From Ogataea parapolymorpha DL-1 (Eukaryota; Ascomycota; Pichiomycetes; Pichiales; Pichiaceae): a stretch of 64,000 nucleotides of DNA. The notes beneath the pieces are model-generated. The model did no database searches. It saw only the letters and a list, made by a program, of their open reading frames with translations, and was not told the DNA's origin. Made by a program: the position numbers and the translations under genes. This document shows positions 31,387 through 41,155 of this stretch, in pieces; the stretch's first letter is position 1; each line of letters begins with the position of its first letter. Where the stretch lies: NCBI RefSeq assembly GCF_000187245.1, contig NC_027865.1, positions 496,001-560,000 of the forward strand. Direction: 5' to 3'.

Positions 31387-34218
31387 CTATGTAAAATATC
31401 TTGGCTCATCAAATACATGGAACCGGTGCTCGCGAACACCGTCGCCGTAGAATATCGAAGGGAACCTCATATCTGGCGGCACATCCTTCTCATCGATTCG
31501 TTTCTGTGAGTACGTCTCGTCATAGTGTCCATTCACGGGGATCACAAACTTGCCGGCCTGCACCTCCGTGTCTGTGATGGTGCCCCTGCTGATTCGGGCA
31601 TAGCCTGTGCGTTTCATCTTTTTGTATAGAATGTACTCGCACCAACGGTCGTCGTCCGTCGGGTCGATGTCGTACATGCCTGATTTTTCGCTCACGTAGG
31701 TGTTGTAGTTGCCCTTGAGAGGATCTGTCACGAGGTAGCTCAGCAGAACCATTGGCCGCTCCGAGCTACCCATGATGTCTGCCACCGCAAGGCTCTGCAA
31801 TCTGCGGTCCTCAACATCTTCCTCCTGTCCGGAATGGAACACCACCACGTCGACCAGTTCGCCGTAGCAGTCCAGCGTGGCATGGATGGCCGGAGCCAGC
31901 TCTCCGACTGGTGACGGGAGCAAGTGGTGGGTGGAGTTCAGAATAGGGAACTTGGACAGCAGTGCGGCTCCCCAGGTGTGTTTGTTTGGTCCTGGGCCAA
32001 AGTCGACGTACATCTCGAGCTCCTCTGCGATTCTCTGAGTCAGGTCTCTATTACCCATGATAATTCTTTGGGTGTCAGATTCGAGCAAACCCACAACGTC
32101 CAGCTCGAGGTCCTTGATCAAATCGCGCATGCGATGCTCAGACGCCCACATATCGTTGTCGAGACCAAAATGGATGGTCCAGATACCTGCTGTCATGAGT
32201 CTCGACTTTGGGTGGTACGGCTTTGGTTTCTCGAACTGGGAGCGAGCAAACGCGATCCAGCACGATAGCAGAGTCAGCAGCACCAGGTGATTGGCCAATT
32301 TTCTTAAAACAGAGTGCAGCTGTTTGCCGTTGACCTCAAGAGGCTGGTAGTCATACACCAGCCCGACAATCATCAGGACAGACAGCCCAAGAACAATGTC
32401 GGACCTTTCACGCAACAGCGGTCCGCCAGGAACAAAGGCATATGCGACAACCCAAACATGCATCAGCGAAAGAATGACGGTGAAGAGGAAAGAGACGCAG
32501 AAAATGGCACCCAAAGACGTATGCTTCGAGATATGGTGGAAACACAGCGGGGTTATGTAGCATAACCAAAAGGCGTACGCCATTCCTCCAATATAACCCA
32601 GCCATCCATTGAAAGCATACAGCACGATGGCACCGAGCACACCGGCATAAGTGACTTTCTTGTAGCTATTATTTTTGTAAAGTCCAAAGAAAATACCTGC
32701 ACACATGGTGATCAGGGTGATGGCTCCGTGGGGAACAGGAATAGGTCCGCGAATAGGATAACCCTCCCAGTTCCAGAGAATGATGGTGGAAGAGTCGGTG
32801 AGCATGGCGCTCATGGAGTATATCAGTGAGCCGAAACCCATGGCGGTGAGCACGAACGAGGGTTTTTTAGTTTTAATGTCTTTCTCGGAGAGCGGAGCAG
32901 CATTAGGTAGTTTGGTGAAAAGTGCAGAGACCACACCCACAATCAGACCAGTCAGGTTCCAGCCTCCAGTGTCCTTGTTCATAATTGGCCAGATCGGATT
33001 GTTGGTCCAAAATGCGAATTTTGCAATGGCCGAGAGTATGAGGCCAAGAACGAAGGTGGCAGCATAAGTTTTGATGGCCAGAGTATCTTTTTGATTTCCG
33101 AGCGTCCAGATGTCGCAGCTCAGCGATATGGTGGCCAGACCAATACCAGCAGCGGTAGTGAGCAGTCTCGAAGCTGGGTCAGCGACCAAGTAGGAGCCCA
33201 CGCCCAGCAGACACGAAACAGCCTTGACGATCTGAGGATAAGTGGCAACCAATTTCGAAGTTCCCGGGATCGAGAGAAGAATAGGAGACAGCAGAGTCAG
33301 ACAGGCAGTTTCGTAGCCCGAGATTCCCATGTGCCACAAAGGAAAGTACCAGATCAACAAGAATAGCGACGAGTACATGGACCAAAAAATAAAAGCGTTG
33401 ATCACGTCGACTGTGAGCTGGAATAAGGATGCGCCTTGCTGAGTAGGTTTCGCGTGCAATTTTGGCTCTTTGGCAGAGGTCGTTGATGTTTTGAAGCTGG
33501 TGGAGAACATAGTGGCGTCTTTGGACGTGGAAACAATTTCGATGGTGAGATCTTTGAAATCGCAGATCGACCAGGCGTCGAATCCGATATCCAGGAAAAT
33601 CAGCGACCACTCACAGTAGGCGTAGTACGAGTATGCTCCTGGAACCTTGTGCACCTTGTGCTGGATGAAAAGATAGATGAGCGGCACAAGCATGAAGAAA
33701 AAGGCAAATGCCGTGTATTTTCTGTATCTCCTGATCTTGGACCCGGTCGGTGACAGCTTGGTGACAGCCATGTCCCAGGGAATGGTTAGAACGATATACG
33801 AGATCATAAATATGTCATGGAAATCGTGGTCGTCAGTGGAGGTGATGTAGACCCATCCTCCGCAGGTGACGGTTCTGATCAGACCGGTGACAAGGCCCAA
33901 GATCGGAAAGATCGAGTTTTGCCTGTAGAACACAATGTAGCTGATGAAAAGCAGCAGAAATCTCGGCCCAGACGTGAGAGCAATCAGAATCTGGAACACA
34001 GACCGCTCTGGATACCGGTCACCGATGGTGGCAGACACGCTGGGGAACCACTCATCGGGGTAACCATAGTGCTCGTTCTGGACGATCTTGTAGAAATGGA
34101 GCCAATAACCAACACCTAGAGCTGCCAAAAAAGCAGCCAGGGAGCACACCGTGTGAGCTATAGCAATAAACTGTGCGTTGAAGCTCAACAACGGCTGGGC
34201 AGTAGACGAATTGGCCAT
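31387..34218 (-). CDS. CWH43: Cwh43-type GPI-anchor lipid remodelling protein
   Basis: A 943-residue multipass membrane protein close in length to S. cerevisiae Cwh43 (953). The N-terminal third has the DRAM/Frag1-like arrangement of helices, with YPDEWFPSVSATIGDRYPERSVFQILIALTSGPRFLLL. A middle block has many helices. The C-terminal about 230 residues form an endonuclease/exonuclease/phosphatase-like lumenal or cytosolic domain (IWTIHFGLDNDMWASEHRMRDLIKDLELDVVGLLESD, VVVFHSGQEEDVEDRRLQ, NGHYDET). Cwh43 replaces the diacylglycerol of GPI anchors with ceramide in the ER or Golgi. The open frame begins upstream at 34287; I choose the ATG at 34218 because the family proteins begin shortly before the first helix. 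Confidence 0.93.
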   Translation of the reverse strand: MANSSTAQPLLSFNAQFIAIAHTVCSLAAFLAALGVGYWLHFYKIVQNEHYGYPDEWFPSVSATIGDRYPERSVFQILIALTSGPRFLLLFISYIVFYRQNSIFPILGLVTGLIRTVTCGGWVYITSTDDHDFHDIFMISYIVLTIPWDMAVTKLSPTGSKIRRYRKYTAFAFFFMLVPLIYLFIQHKVHKVPGAYSYYAYCEWSLIFLDIGFDAWSICDFKDLTIEIVSTSKDATMFSTSFKTSTTSAKEPKLHAKPTQQGASLFQLTVDVINAFIFWSMYSSLFLLIWYFPLWHMGISGYETACLTLLSPILLSIPGTSKLVATYPQIVKAVSCLLGVGSYLVADPASRLLTTAAGIGLATISLSCDIWTLGNQKDTLAIKTYAATFVLGLILSAIAKFAFWTNNPIWPIMNKDTGGWNLTGLIVGVVSALFTKLPNAAPLSEKDIKTKKPSFVLTAMGFGSLIYSMSAMLTDSSTIILWNWEGYPIRGPIPVPHGAITLITMCAGIFFGLYKNNSYKKVTYAGVLGAIVLYAFNGWLGYIGGMAYAFWLCYITPLCFHHISKHTSLGAIFCVSFLFTVILSLMHVWVVAYAFVPGGPLLRERSDIVLGLSVLMIVGLVYDYQPLEVNGKQLHSVLRKLANHLVLLTLLSCWIAFARSQFEKPKPYHPKSRLMTAGIWTIHFGLDNDMWASEHRMRDLIKDLELDVVGLLESDTQRIIMGNRDLTQRIAEELEMYVDFGPGPNKHTWGAALLSKFPILNSTHHLLPSPVGELAPAIHATLDCYGELVDVVVFHSGQEEDVEDRRLQSLAVADIMGSSERPMVLLSYLVTDPLKGNYNTYVSEKSGMYDIDPTDDDRWCEYILYKKMKRTGYARISRGTITDTEVQAGKFVIPVNGHYDETYSQKRIDEKDVPPDMRFPSIFYGDGVREHRFHVFDEPRYFT

Positions 34219-34348
34219 TGCAAAACAAAGTTGGACACTTGAACAGAAAAATAAAAATACACCCTGGATCCAGAAATAGACATACACCCTTGCACAGAAC
34301 GAGTGGAATCAAATATTTTTAGGGAATAACTACTTTTACCCCTCAAAT

Positions 34349-34665
34349 ATGGCAGGTAAGTCCTCATCAGCCACGATCTAATGCCAGTCAAACCGTTTAA
34401 GAAAAGCCCAGACGTCTCGTTCGACGATATCGACTACCGCGACCCATTGGAACTGAAAAAAGCTCAGGAGTCGCTCATGAGAGAGCAGTTCATCAAGGTG
34501 GAGGTGCTCAAGATCGTGAGAAAGGCTCTTGAGAACTGCTTCAGAGTCAACGGCCCCAACGCACACGAGGAGTGCCGCAACCTCGCCAATAGATACTTGG
34601 ACCTGCTGCCAGAGAGTCGCGCACAGGGATTTTTGGGCTACCAGCGCAACGACCCGTCGAAATAG
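34349..34665 (+). CDS. Complex I subunit NDUFB10 (PDSW)-like, probably two exons
   Basis: Joining 34349-34355 to 34388-34665 gives a 94-residue protein starting MAVKPFKKSP. The core YRDPLELKKAQESLMREQFIKVEVLKIVRKALENCFRVNGPNAHEECRNLANRYLDLLPESRAQGFLGYQRND matches fungal NDUFB10, an intermembrane-space-facing accessory subunit of the complex I membrane arm. It has the paired cysteines expected (about 52 and 65). There is no leader, as in the family. If the 32-nt intron is not removed, translation could begin at the ATG at 34381. This would give MPVKPF and the same length, with an upstream mini-ORF whose TAA overlaps that ATG (TAATG). I favour splicing because the intron pattern is shared with EAF and POP8. 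Confidence 0.8.
34356..34387 (+). other. Probable 32-nt intron in the NDUFB10-like gene
   Basis: Starts GTAAGTCC and ends CTAATGCCAG, with the same 5' site and CTAAY-NNN-AG 3' end as the EAF intron. Exon 1 is only 7 nt (ATGGCAG). Protein evidence is weak because spliced and unspliced products differ by one residue. Confidence 0.65.
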
Positions 34666-35070
34666 CGGTCTGCCAATGGTGGTTTAATCGGCCTTGCATG
34701 AATCACCTTATTTATTCTATTTATTTATTAACCGTGTGGTTGTGCAAGCCCGCCTACCCGTCTAATTTCCGAGACACGCAATCACCAGATTTGCTCGAAA
34801 ATAATTTGGGGTGCTGGAAAGCGAGCGTTTCGGGCGTCTATTGACAACGTCTAGCCTATGGAACCAACCATAGTGTAGAACAAGTCGCCAGTTGGATGCC
34901 TAAGGCTCCGGCAACTTCGGTCCGCGCGCCAAATCCTCCCCTGGTGGTTGCCTCAGAAAACATCCTTGCACCGTCTCGGAGAAGAGACGTGCTGCCACCA
35001 CCTTGTATAAATAGTGTCATGACCCCCCTAAAAGTTTCGGAAAACATCGTTTCGAATATTCTACAAAATA
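34666..35070 (+). promoter_or_regulatory. PGK1 promoter region
   Basis: 405 bp without a gene. It contains the NDUFB10 3' end, then a long upstream region of a strongly expressed glycolytic gene. TATAAATAG at 35006-35014 lies 57 bp before the PGK1 ATG, and the leader from about 35030 is A/T-rich with ACAAAATA just before the ATG, a favourable start context. I could not identify individual activator sites with confidence. Confidence 0.7.
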
Positions 35071-36321
35071 ATGTCTCTTGCTAACAAGCTATCCGTCAAG
35101 GACCTTCAATTCACAGGTAAAAGAGTGTTCATCAGAGTGGACTTCAATGTTCCTCTTGATGGGGACAAGATCACCAACAATCAGAGAATTGTTGCTGCCT
35201 TGCCAACCATCAAGTACGTTTTGGATCAAAAGCCAAAGGTCGTCGTTTTGGCTTCCCATTTGGGCAGACCAAACGGTGAGGTCAACAAGAAATTCACCTT
35301 GAAGCCTGTTGCTGGCGAATTGGAGTCTTTGCTGGGTAAGAAGGTCACTTTCTTGCCAGACTGTGTTGGACCTGAGGTTGAGTCTGCTGTCAACAGTGCG
35401 ACCGATGGCGCCGTTATTCTTTTGGAGAACCTCAGATTCCACATTGAAGAAGAGGGATCGAAGAAGACACCAGAAGGAAAGGTCAAGGCTTCGAAGGAGG
35501 ACGTTGAGAAGTTTAGAAAGCAATTGACCGCCTTGGCCGACGTCTACGTCAACGACGCTTTCGGTACCGCCCACAGAGCCCACTCGTCCATGGTTGGCTT
35601 TGAGCTCAACGAGAGAGCTGCTGGTTTCCTGATGGCCAAGGAGCTGGAGTACTTCTCTAAGGCTCTGGAGAACCCAGTCAGACCATTCCTGGCTATTTTG
35701 GGAGGTGCCAAGGTGTCCGACAAGATCCAATTGATTGACAACTTGCTCGACAAGGTCGACATCCTGATCATCGGCGGTGGTATGGCCTTCACTTTCAACA
35801 AGATTGTCAACAACATGAACATTGGAAAATCCCTATTTGACAAGGACGGTGCAGAGATTGTTCCTAAACTGATCGAGAAGGCAAAGAAGAACGGCGTTGA
35901 GGTCATCCTTCCTGTTGACTTTGTCACCGCCGACAGCTTCTCTCCAGACGCCAAGACCGGCTACGCTACTTTGGAGGAAGGTATTCCTGACGACTGGCAA
36001 GGACTGGACGCTGGCGAGAAGTCCAGCAAGCTTTACGCCGACGCCATTGCCAAGGCCAAGACCATTGTTTGGAACGGCCCACCAGGTGTCTTTGAGTTCG
36101 AGAAGTTTGCCAACGGAACCAAGTCCATGCTCGAGGCCTGTGTCAAGAGTGCCCAGGCTGGAAACACCGTCATCATTGGAGGTGGTGACACTGCCACAGT
36201 TGCCAAGAAGTTTGGTGGAGCAGACAAGCTGTCTCATGTTTCTACTGGTGGAGGTGCTTCTCTGGAGCTTTTGGAGGGTAAGGAGTTGCCAGGTGTGGTT
36301 GCTTTGGGAAACAAAGCATAA
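35071..36321 (+). CDS. PGK1: Phosphoglycerate kinase
   Basis: A complete 416-residue phosphoglycerate kinase, which makes ATP and 3-phosphoglycerate from ADP and 1,3-bisphosphoglycerate in glycolysis. Visible motifs include [26 protein letters not shown] and [20 protein letters not shown] at the substrate end, the hinge region, [39 protein letters not shown], and the nucleotide-binding [13 protein letters not shown] near residue 371. The length equals that of S. cerevisiae Pgk1 (416). Codon choice is strongly biased (for example GTC/GTT and AAG), as expected of a highly expressed gene. Confidence 0.99.
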   Translation: MSLANKLSVKDLQFTGKRVFIRVDFNVPLDGDKITNNQRIVAALPTIKYVLDQKPKVVVLASHLGRPNGEVNKKFTLKPVAGELESLLGKKVTFLPDCVGPEVESAVNSATDGAVILLENLRFHIEEEGSKKTPEGKVKASKEDVEKFRKQLTALADVYVNDAFGTAHRAHSSMVGFELNERAAGFLMAKELEYFSKALENPVRPFLAILGGAKVSDKIQLIDNLLDKVDILIIGGGMAFTFNKIVNNMNIGKSLFDKDGAEIVPKLIEKAKKNGVEVILPVDFVTADSFSPDAKTGYATLEEGIPDDWQGLDAGEKSSKLYADAIAKAKTIVWNGPPGVFEFEKFANGTKSMLEACVKSAQAGNTVIIGGGDTATVAKKFGGADKLSHVSTGGGASLELLEGKELPGVVALGNKA

Positions 36322-36373
36322 ACGTTAAATTTATATACTGAGAGAAAAAAAATAATTAATTTTAATATAAACA

Positions 36374-36973
36374 ATGGATCGAGGGGGTAAGAGAATGCCT
36401 TTGAGCGAGATTACCGGCAAGCTGGGTCTTAATAGACGGTCGGACCGTGTGTTGAAACCTAACCAGCTAAAAATAAGGTCTTCCAAGAACGCCAATCGCA
36501 CGATCAACGTGGCAAGCCTCACCAGATCGTATCTCCATAAGGAGACGCAAACACGCACGAAATCCAACATTGACGAGATTACGCGCCAGATCAGTCTGCG
36601 ACATCGATCTCCAGACAACGATATGGCCACTGCGCGCCGCAGTGGCACGTTTTCGGGGGTTCTGACCGATCAGCTCAACGATTACCTAACCAATATACAC
36701 TCTGGAAACGCAGTTTTGGGGTACGACCAGCCGATCTCGAAGCAACGATTGCCAACCGTCACAATATCGCGCATAAACGAGATTTCGCCGCAATTGAGGC
36801 TTGTCGAGATCGACCACGACAAAGTGGTGGCTTTGGCGTGTTTCAAGCCCATATTCAACGTCAAGCTCAGGGCGGACGACCGCGTGCATCTGGGGTCTGC
36901 GTTTTACTACATTTGGTTCGAGGGAACCAAAATCCAATGCTATTATCGTTGGTATAAAGTCATGAGACATTAG
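36374..36973 (+). CDS. Unknown 199-residue protein
   Basis: I do not recognise this protein. The first half is basic and disordered (MDRGGKRMPLSEITGKLGLN, many RS/RT pairs). The last 60 residues look like a compact beta domain (RLVEIDHDKVVALACFKPIFNVKLRADDRVHLGSAFYYIWFEGTKIQCYYRWYKVM), with alternation typical of a small OB-like or beta-barrel fold. This is only a suggestion. The stop codon overlaps the stop of the convergent ATP25 gene by 3 bp. The open frame with a good ATG, 52 bp after PGK1, and the ordered C-terminus argue for a real gene. Confidence 0.6.
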   Translation: MDRGGKRMPLSEITGKLGLNRRSDRVLKPNQLKIRSSKNANRTINVASLTRSYLHKETQTRTKSNIDEITRQISLRHRSPDNDMATARRSGTFSGVLTDQLNDYLTNIHSGNAVLGYDQPISKQRLPTVTISRINEISPQLRLVEIDHDKVVALACFKPIFNVKLRADDRVHLGSAFYYIWFEGTKIQCYYRWYKVMRH

Positions 36974-38433
36974 TTTCCGGCCTTGGCCAGAACCGTGTCC
37001 AGCTCGGTCTTGTGCGCGGAGGCGTCGAATGATGGCCACAGTTTCAGATACGGAAGGTAATTATCCACAAATTCCAGACATTGGGCTGATGTGCCATTTA
37101 TAGACAGGAACTTAAGTGCTGCCTGGACAGGAACAAAGTCTTCGCGTTGAAGTGCCGCTTCGAGCACTTTTTTCATATAAACCCAGTTACCGCGATTGGC
37201 GAAGATTGTGAGGAACAACAGGTCCATTTTCGTAACGAACGCAGCATCCTTGCGACTTTGGTACAGCTTGTGGCACAAATTGTACAGCTTGTGGATCATC
37301 GGGGAATATCTGAACTGGACATCGGAGTCCTGTGTCGTGGATGCAAGCGTGACAAAGCCATCGGCATCGATCTGCGATCCGGCAACCACCAGCACGGGCA
37401 ACAGCTCCTGTATGTCTTTTTCTGTCAGCACAGGGCTGAACGTCTCGAGAATGGAGAAGATACGAGCGTACCGTTTATTGAACACGGCTGTGTCTGTCTC
37501 AAGTCCTTCGTGGAACTCGGCCGACTGCAGCACGACCTCGACCAGCTTGGAGATTTCTTTGGCGGTCACGAGTCGGCCGTTGGCCTGTTTAGACTTGAGA
37601 TGGTTCTCCAGGCGGTCCAGTGGACAACTGGCAGGGTCTGCGAGATGCTGTTCTTTCAGCTGCTGGAAACGGCCCGCTGTCTCTGTGCTGGAACTTCTAG
37701 AAAATCGGGACAGTTGCGTAAGCACCTGAATAGCATTCATCGGTCTTCGCATGGTGTGCATGAACCTGAAGCCCGAGAAAATACTATCATCCTCCGCTGG
37801 CTGGGCCCTGTTTTCGTACTTTTCCTTATCCTTGGCCCACAGAGCCTCGAGGTTCATGGCAGCGCGCCTCTCGGGCGTCATGAAATGCACAAAAATATTG
37901 TCCTTTTTGCAGTCCACCATCACCCAGGTGTTGGGTTCTGCGCCATAATTGTTCATCGCATAGCTGGGGCCCTTTTTGCCTCTCTTGAGCAGTCGGCGCC
38001 GGAACTTGGCCAATTGACCGGTCGTCAGCAGCCCTTCGTGCGTCGACAGGCTCTTGAGCTGGTGCTTAACATAGAAGTTGAGTTCGAAGGTGGCCTTTTG
38101 CAGATGCTTGGAGCTCTTGCCCGTGGCTATGATCATGAAGTCGGCCACCTCCTGGGCACCCTCGTTGGAGGTCTGCTCGCTGTCTGCGCCACGCAGATCG
38201 AACACCTCGATGTCAGTCATTCCAAGCTTCTGTGCTACGAACTCCAGCAGTGGCTGCAGGGTGTCTGGCGAGTTGGCAGGAAGCTCGGGGAGGGGGGTCT
38301 GGTTGAGCACGGCGGATTTCTGTGGCGTCTGGCGCAGATACCACGGCGCGTCTGACGAGTTCAGACGGACGCCGAAGCGGACGCGCGGACGACACAGCGT
38401 CGGCAGGGCCCTTCTAGCACAGAGCAGTAGCAT
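36970..38433 (-). CDS. ATP25: Mitochondrial Atp25-like protein with RsfS/DUF143 domain
   Basis: A 487-residue protein with an N-terminal presequence (MLLLCARRALPTLCRPRVRF). The N-terminal half (about 50-230) contains the RsfS/DUF143 oligomerisation domain: GMTDIEVFDLRGADSEQTSNEGAQEVADFMIIATGKSSKHLQKATFELNFYVK and NTWVMVDCKKDNIFVHFMTPERRAAMNLEALW. The C-terminal half is a helical fungal-specific Atp25 domain. S. cerevisiae Atp25 is cleaved into two parts: the N-terminal RsfS part acts on the mitoribosome, and the C-terminal part stabilises the ATP9 mRNA. Here the protein is shorter than in S. cerevisiae (612). It is divergent from DAL81 with 197 bp between starts. Confidence 0.88.
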   Translation of the reverse strand: MLLLCARRALPTLCRPRVRFGVRLNSSDAPWYLRQTPQKSAVLNQTPLPELPANSPDTLQPLLEFVAQKLGMTDIEVFDLRGADSEQTSNEGAQEVADFMIIATGKSSKHLQKATFELNFYVKHQLKSLSTHEGLLTTGQLAKFRRRLLKRGKKGPSYAMNNYGAEPNTWVMVDCKKDNIFVHFMTPERRAAMNLEALWAKDKEKYENRAQPAEDDSIFSGFRFMHTMRRPMNAIQVLTQLSRFSRSSSTETAGRFQQLKEQHLADPASCPLDRLENHLKSKQANGRLVTAKEISKLVEVVLQSAEFHEGLETDTAVFNKRYARIFSILETFSPVLTEKDIQELLPVLVVAGSQIDADGFVTLASTTQDSDVQFRYSPMIHKLYNLCHKLYQSRKDAAFVTKMDLLFLTIFANRGNWVYMKKVLEAALQREDFVPVQAALKFLSINGTSAQCLEFVDNYLPYLKLWPSFDASAHKTELDTVLAKAGN

Positions 38434-38630
38434 AGTTGTATTTGATTTTTAATATTTTTCACCGTTTGCGCTATAGCTTGGTGTCGTACACGACCTTCAT
38501 ATCTGAAAAAAATAAAGCAGTACGATAGTGACAAGACAAAAATATTCATCTTGCGCACTGTCTTGCACGGGCCACCTCTTTAATACAAGTTTGGAACACT
38601 TTGAAAAACCACAGACTGTCTTCCATTTGC

Positions 38631-41081
38631 ATGGAAAAAGAGCCGGCCACTGCGGACGATCATCAGAACAAGTTATACACTCCTATGTCAAACCAAGATC
38701 CTGTTGTGGATAAAGTGACAGATATGGATCCCGGGTCTGGATCTGGCCCCGGCACAAACTCGAGCGGCCAATTTGCGTACGAATACCCCAACTGGCGTGA
38801 CAACGGCGAGTTCAACTTCTACACAGACAACAATCTCCAACTTGACATGGGCACACAGCAGCCCTTTGTACATACCTCACAGTCAAACATGATGTCTCCG
38901 GCCAACGTGGGGTCGGTGATCACGCCGGCGTCGCCGGCCGAATACGTGATGCATCTCCAGCAGTACCAAAATATGATGTTGGAACAGGGGATGAAGACAG
39001 AAAACGGGAATAATGCCTCAACGGCTGGCGCGAGCGCGGGCTCTGTGGCTCCTAGCGGGCCACCGGGCTCTGCGAACGGGTCAGGCCAGTTTGTGCCGTT
39101 CATGCCGCCCTTTATGAACCCGCAGGCCCTGATGGGCCAGTACTCCGGCGCCGTGCCAGGGCCCTATCCTATGCAGCCAATGCCAATTCCGTATCCTGTT
39201 CCTGCGAAAAGCGAGCCACCTCAGCCACGCACCAAGGTCAAGCCGTGCGACCACTGTCGGCGGCGCAAAATCAAATGTGTGATGGTGCCGGACTCCAACA
39301 CGTGCAAGATGTGCCAGAATAAGGGGATGAAGTGCACGTTCATAGATGCCAGCACGGGCGGCACAAAACGATCATTTTCGAGCCCGGAAAACGACGCCAA
39401 ACGCCACAAGTTTGAGGATCCATCCATCGTGCCGCCCCCAAACGTGCCGTTGCGCGAAACCCTGCCGATCAAGGACTATGCCACCATGCAGGGCCACTCG
39501 CTGCTGAAAAAAACGCTCAGTCTGCAGTATCCGCGCTCGAGCTTCTACGTGGGGCCCACGTCGATCTACGACAGACTCTTTCTTGAGAACGTTGTTTTGG
39601 ACAAAATCGACCAGTTCCAGCTCAACAAGGCCTACTCGATCCGCAAAGTCGCCAATGACGTCCAGTTCACGCTGCGCGACGATTTCACAGAAGACTTGTA
39701 CGAGAAGTCCGAGTGGGACGTCGACAGCGTCGAACGGTACGTCGCGCCGCACGGCCAGAAACTCATCGATCTTTATTTTCGCACAGTTCACCCGTCGTTT
39801 CCAATATTGCACAAGAAAGTCGTTCTGGAGAAATACTCACGCACGCATCGCGAGTTCGGCGCTCCGCTGCTTGCTGCCCTCTACTGTCTGGCCATCCAAT
39901 GGTGGGATTACGACCCGCACCTGTCGCAGTTCCCTAAACCCAACGTGGTGTCGCTGCACAAGTTTGCGCTCAAGACGTTTTCGGACGTGATTCAAAGACC
40001 CAAGCTGAGTGCCGTTCAGGCCGGCCTGTTGCTGCTTCAGTGCCGCTCGAGCGGGTCGCAGGACAATAACTGGCTGCTGTGTTCACAGGTGGTGGCTTTG
40101 GCAGAGGAACTGGGACTGGGACTGGACTGTGCCAACTGGAGACTCCCGCGCTGGGAACGTGGACTGCGCAAGCGGCTCGCGTGGGCCGTGTACATCCAGG
40201 ACAAGTGGTCGTCGCTCGTGGAGTCGCGGCCGAGCCACATTATCGAAGGTAAGAACTGGCAGGTCCAAATGGTAGCCAGCGAGGATTTTCCCGACAAGGG
40301 CGACGCCGACCAACAAAAAGACGGGTCTGCAGACTACGAGAACGGGGAAGCTCTGTTCCGGCAACTGATCACGCTGAGCCAGATTTTAAGCGAGATTCTG
40401 GACGCCTTCTACACCATGCACAGCATAGAGACGGTGACGACGATCGACGAGGTGCTGAAGCTGGCCAAACCGCTACAGTTAAAACTAAGAAACTGGTACC
40501 ACTCGCTGCCGGAAACGCTGCAGATGAACACGCTCAAGCCGCGGAAATTCAACTCGAACGGCTACTTGCAACTGGCATACTTTGCGACGGAAATTACCCT
40601 GCACCGTCGTATCATTTCCGCTCTCCACGCCCAGAAAGACGGGTGTCAGCCAGAGCTGGTGCGTGTTTGTCGCTCGGCTGCCCAGGCGCGTCTGACGGCG
40701 TCGATCGAGTTCACCCGCAACCTGAAGCCCGAACACATCCAGTCGTTCTGGCAGTCGGCAGCAGTTAACAACTTCGCTCTGATAGGCATTTTTGCTACCA
40801 TTTTGTACGTCACCAGCGACTCCACAGAGGAAGCCAACGGTTTCAAACAGCAGCTTTTCGACTACCGGTGGATTCTCAAGATCAACAGCAAGAGCTTCGA
40901 TATAGCAGGCGAGGCGCTCTCGAAGATCGACGGATTGATCAAAAATATACCTGGCCTGATGGGCGACTATAAAGACCCATCCACAGCAGTCCCTGTGGAG
41001 ACAGAGGTGGACGGCGAGTCGCAGTCGGAGACGTCCCAAAGCGAACGGAGCGACAGAGCCGCCGAACAGAGCGACAAATAG
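38631..41081 (+). CDS. DAL81: Zn(II)2Cys6 transcription factor Dal81/Uga35
   Basis: An 816-residue transcription factor. A Zn(II)2Cys6 cluster at about 204-238 reads PCDHCRRRKIKCVMV followed by CKMCQNKGMKCTF, with all six cysteines. The fungal-specific regulatory domain begins with TSIYDRLFLENVVLDKIDQFQLNKAYSIRKVANDVQF and HPSFPILHKKVVLEKYSRTHREFGAPLLAALYCLAIQWWDY, followed by WERGLRKRLAWAVYIQDKWSSLVESRPSHI. This pattern fits Dal81, a general co-activator of GABA, urea, allantoin and amino-acid sensing (SPS) genes with a zinc cluster that is partly dispensable in S. cerevisiae. The frame is open upstream without an ATG, so the first ATG at 38631 is used. Confidence 0.9.
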   Translation: MEKEPATADDHQNKLYTPMSNQDPVVDKVTDMDPGSGSGPGTNSSGQFAYEYPNWRDNGEFNFYTDNNLQLDMGTQQPFVHTSQSNMMSPANVGSVITPASPAEYVMHLQQYQNMMLEQGMKTENGNNASTAGASAGSVAPSGPPGSANGSGQFVPFMPPFMNPQALMGQYSGAVPGPYPMQPMPIPYPVPAKSEPPQPRTKVKPCDHCRRRKIKCVMVPDSNTCKMCQNKGMKCTFIDASTGGTKRSFSSPENDAKRHKFEDPSIVPPPNVPLRETLPIKDYATMQGHSLLKKTLSLQYPRSSFYVGPTSIYDRLFLENVVLDKIDQFQLNKAYSIRKVANDVQFTLRDDFTEDLYEKSEWDVDSVERYVAPHGQKLIDLYFRTVHPSFPILHKKVVLEKYSRTHREFGAPLLAALYCLAIQWWDYDPHLSQFPKPNVVSLHKFALKTFSDVIQRPKLSAVQAGLLLLQCRSSGSQDNNWLLCSQVVALAEELGLGLDCANWRLPRWERGLRKRLAWAVYIQDKWSSLVESRPSHIIEGKNWQVQMVASEDFPDKGDADQQKDGSADYENGEALFRQLITLSQILSEILDAFYTMHSIETVTTIDEVLKLAKPLQLKLRNWYHSLPETLQMNTLKPRKFNSNGYLQLAYFATEITLHRRIISALHAQKDGCQPELVRVCRSAAQARLTASIEFTRNLKPEHIQSFWQSAAVNNFALIGIFATILYVTSDSTEEANGFKQQLFDYRWILKINSKSFDIAGEALSKIDGLIKNIPGLMGDYKDPSTAVPVETEVDGESQSETSQSERSDRAAEQSDK

Positions 41082-41155
41082 CATGCGAGGCCTTATAAAC
41101 GTTCCCATGTACATTAACATCCGGCTAAATAAGTATCATAAATTATCTAGTAGCT

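Noticed and set aside
36374..36430. GTAAGA followed by CTTAATAG near the start of the unknown gene
   Set aside because: Removing it would break the frame, which is open through the segment; branch site does not match the CTAAY pattern.
36905..36930. GGTTCGAGGGAACC resembling a tRNA B box
   Set aside because: It is inside a coding frame, lacks a matching A box and cannot fold into a tRNA with the flanking bases.
37147..38355. 402-codon open frame on the plus strand opposite ATP25
   Set aside because: It lies fully antisense to a recognisable conserved gene, and its sequence has no family resemblance. GC-rich coding regions produce long antisense frames.
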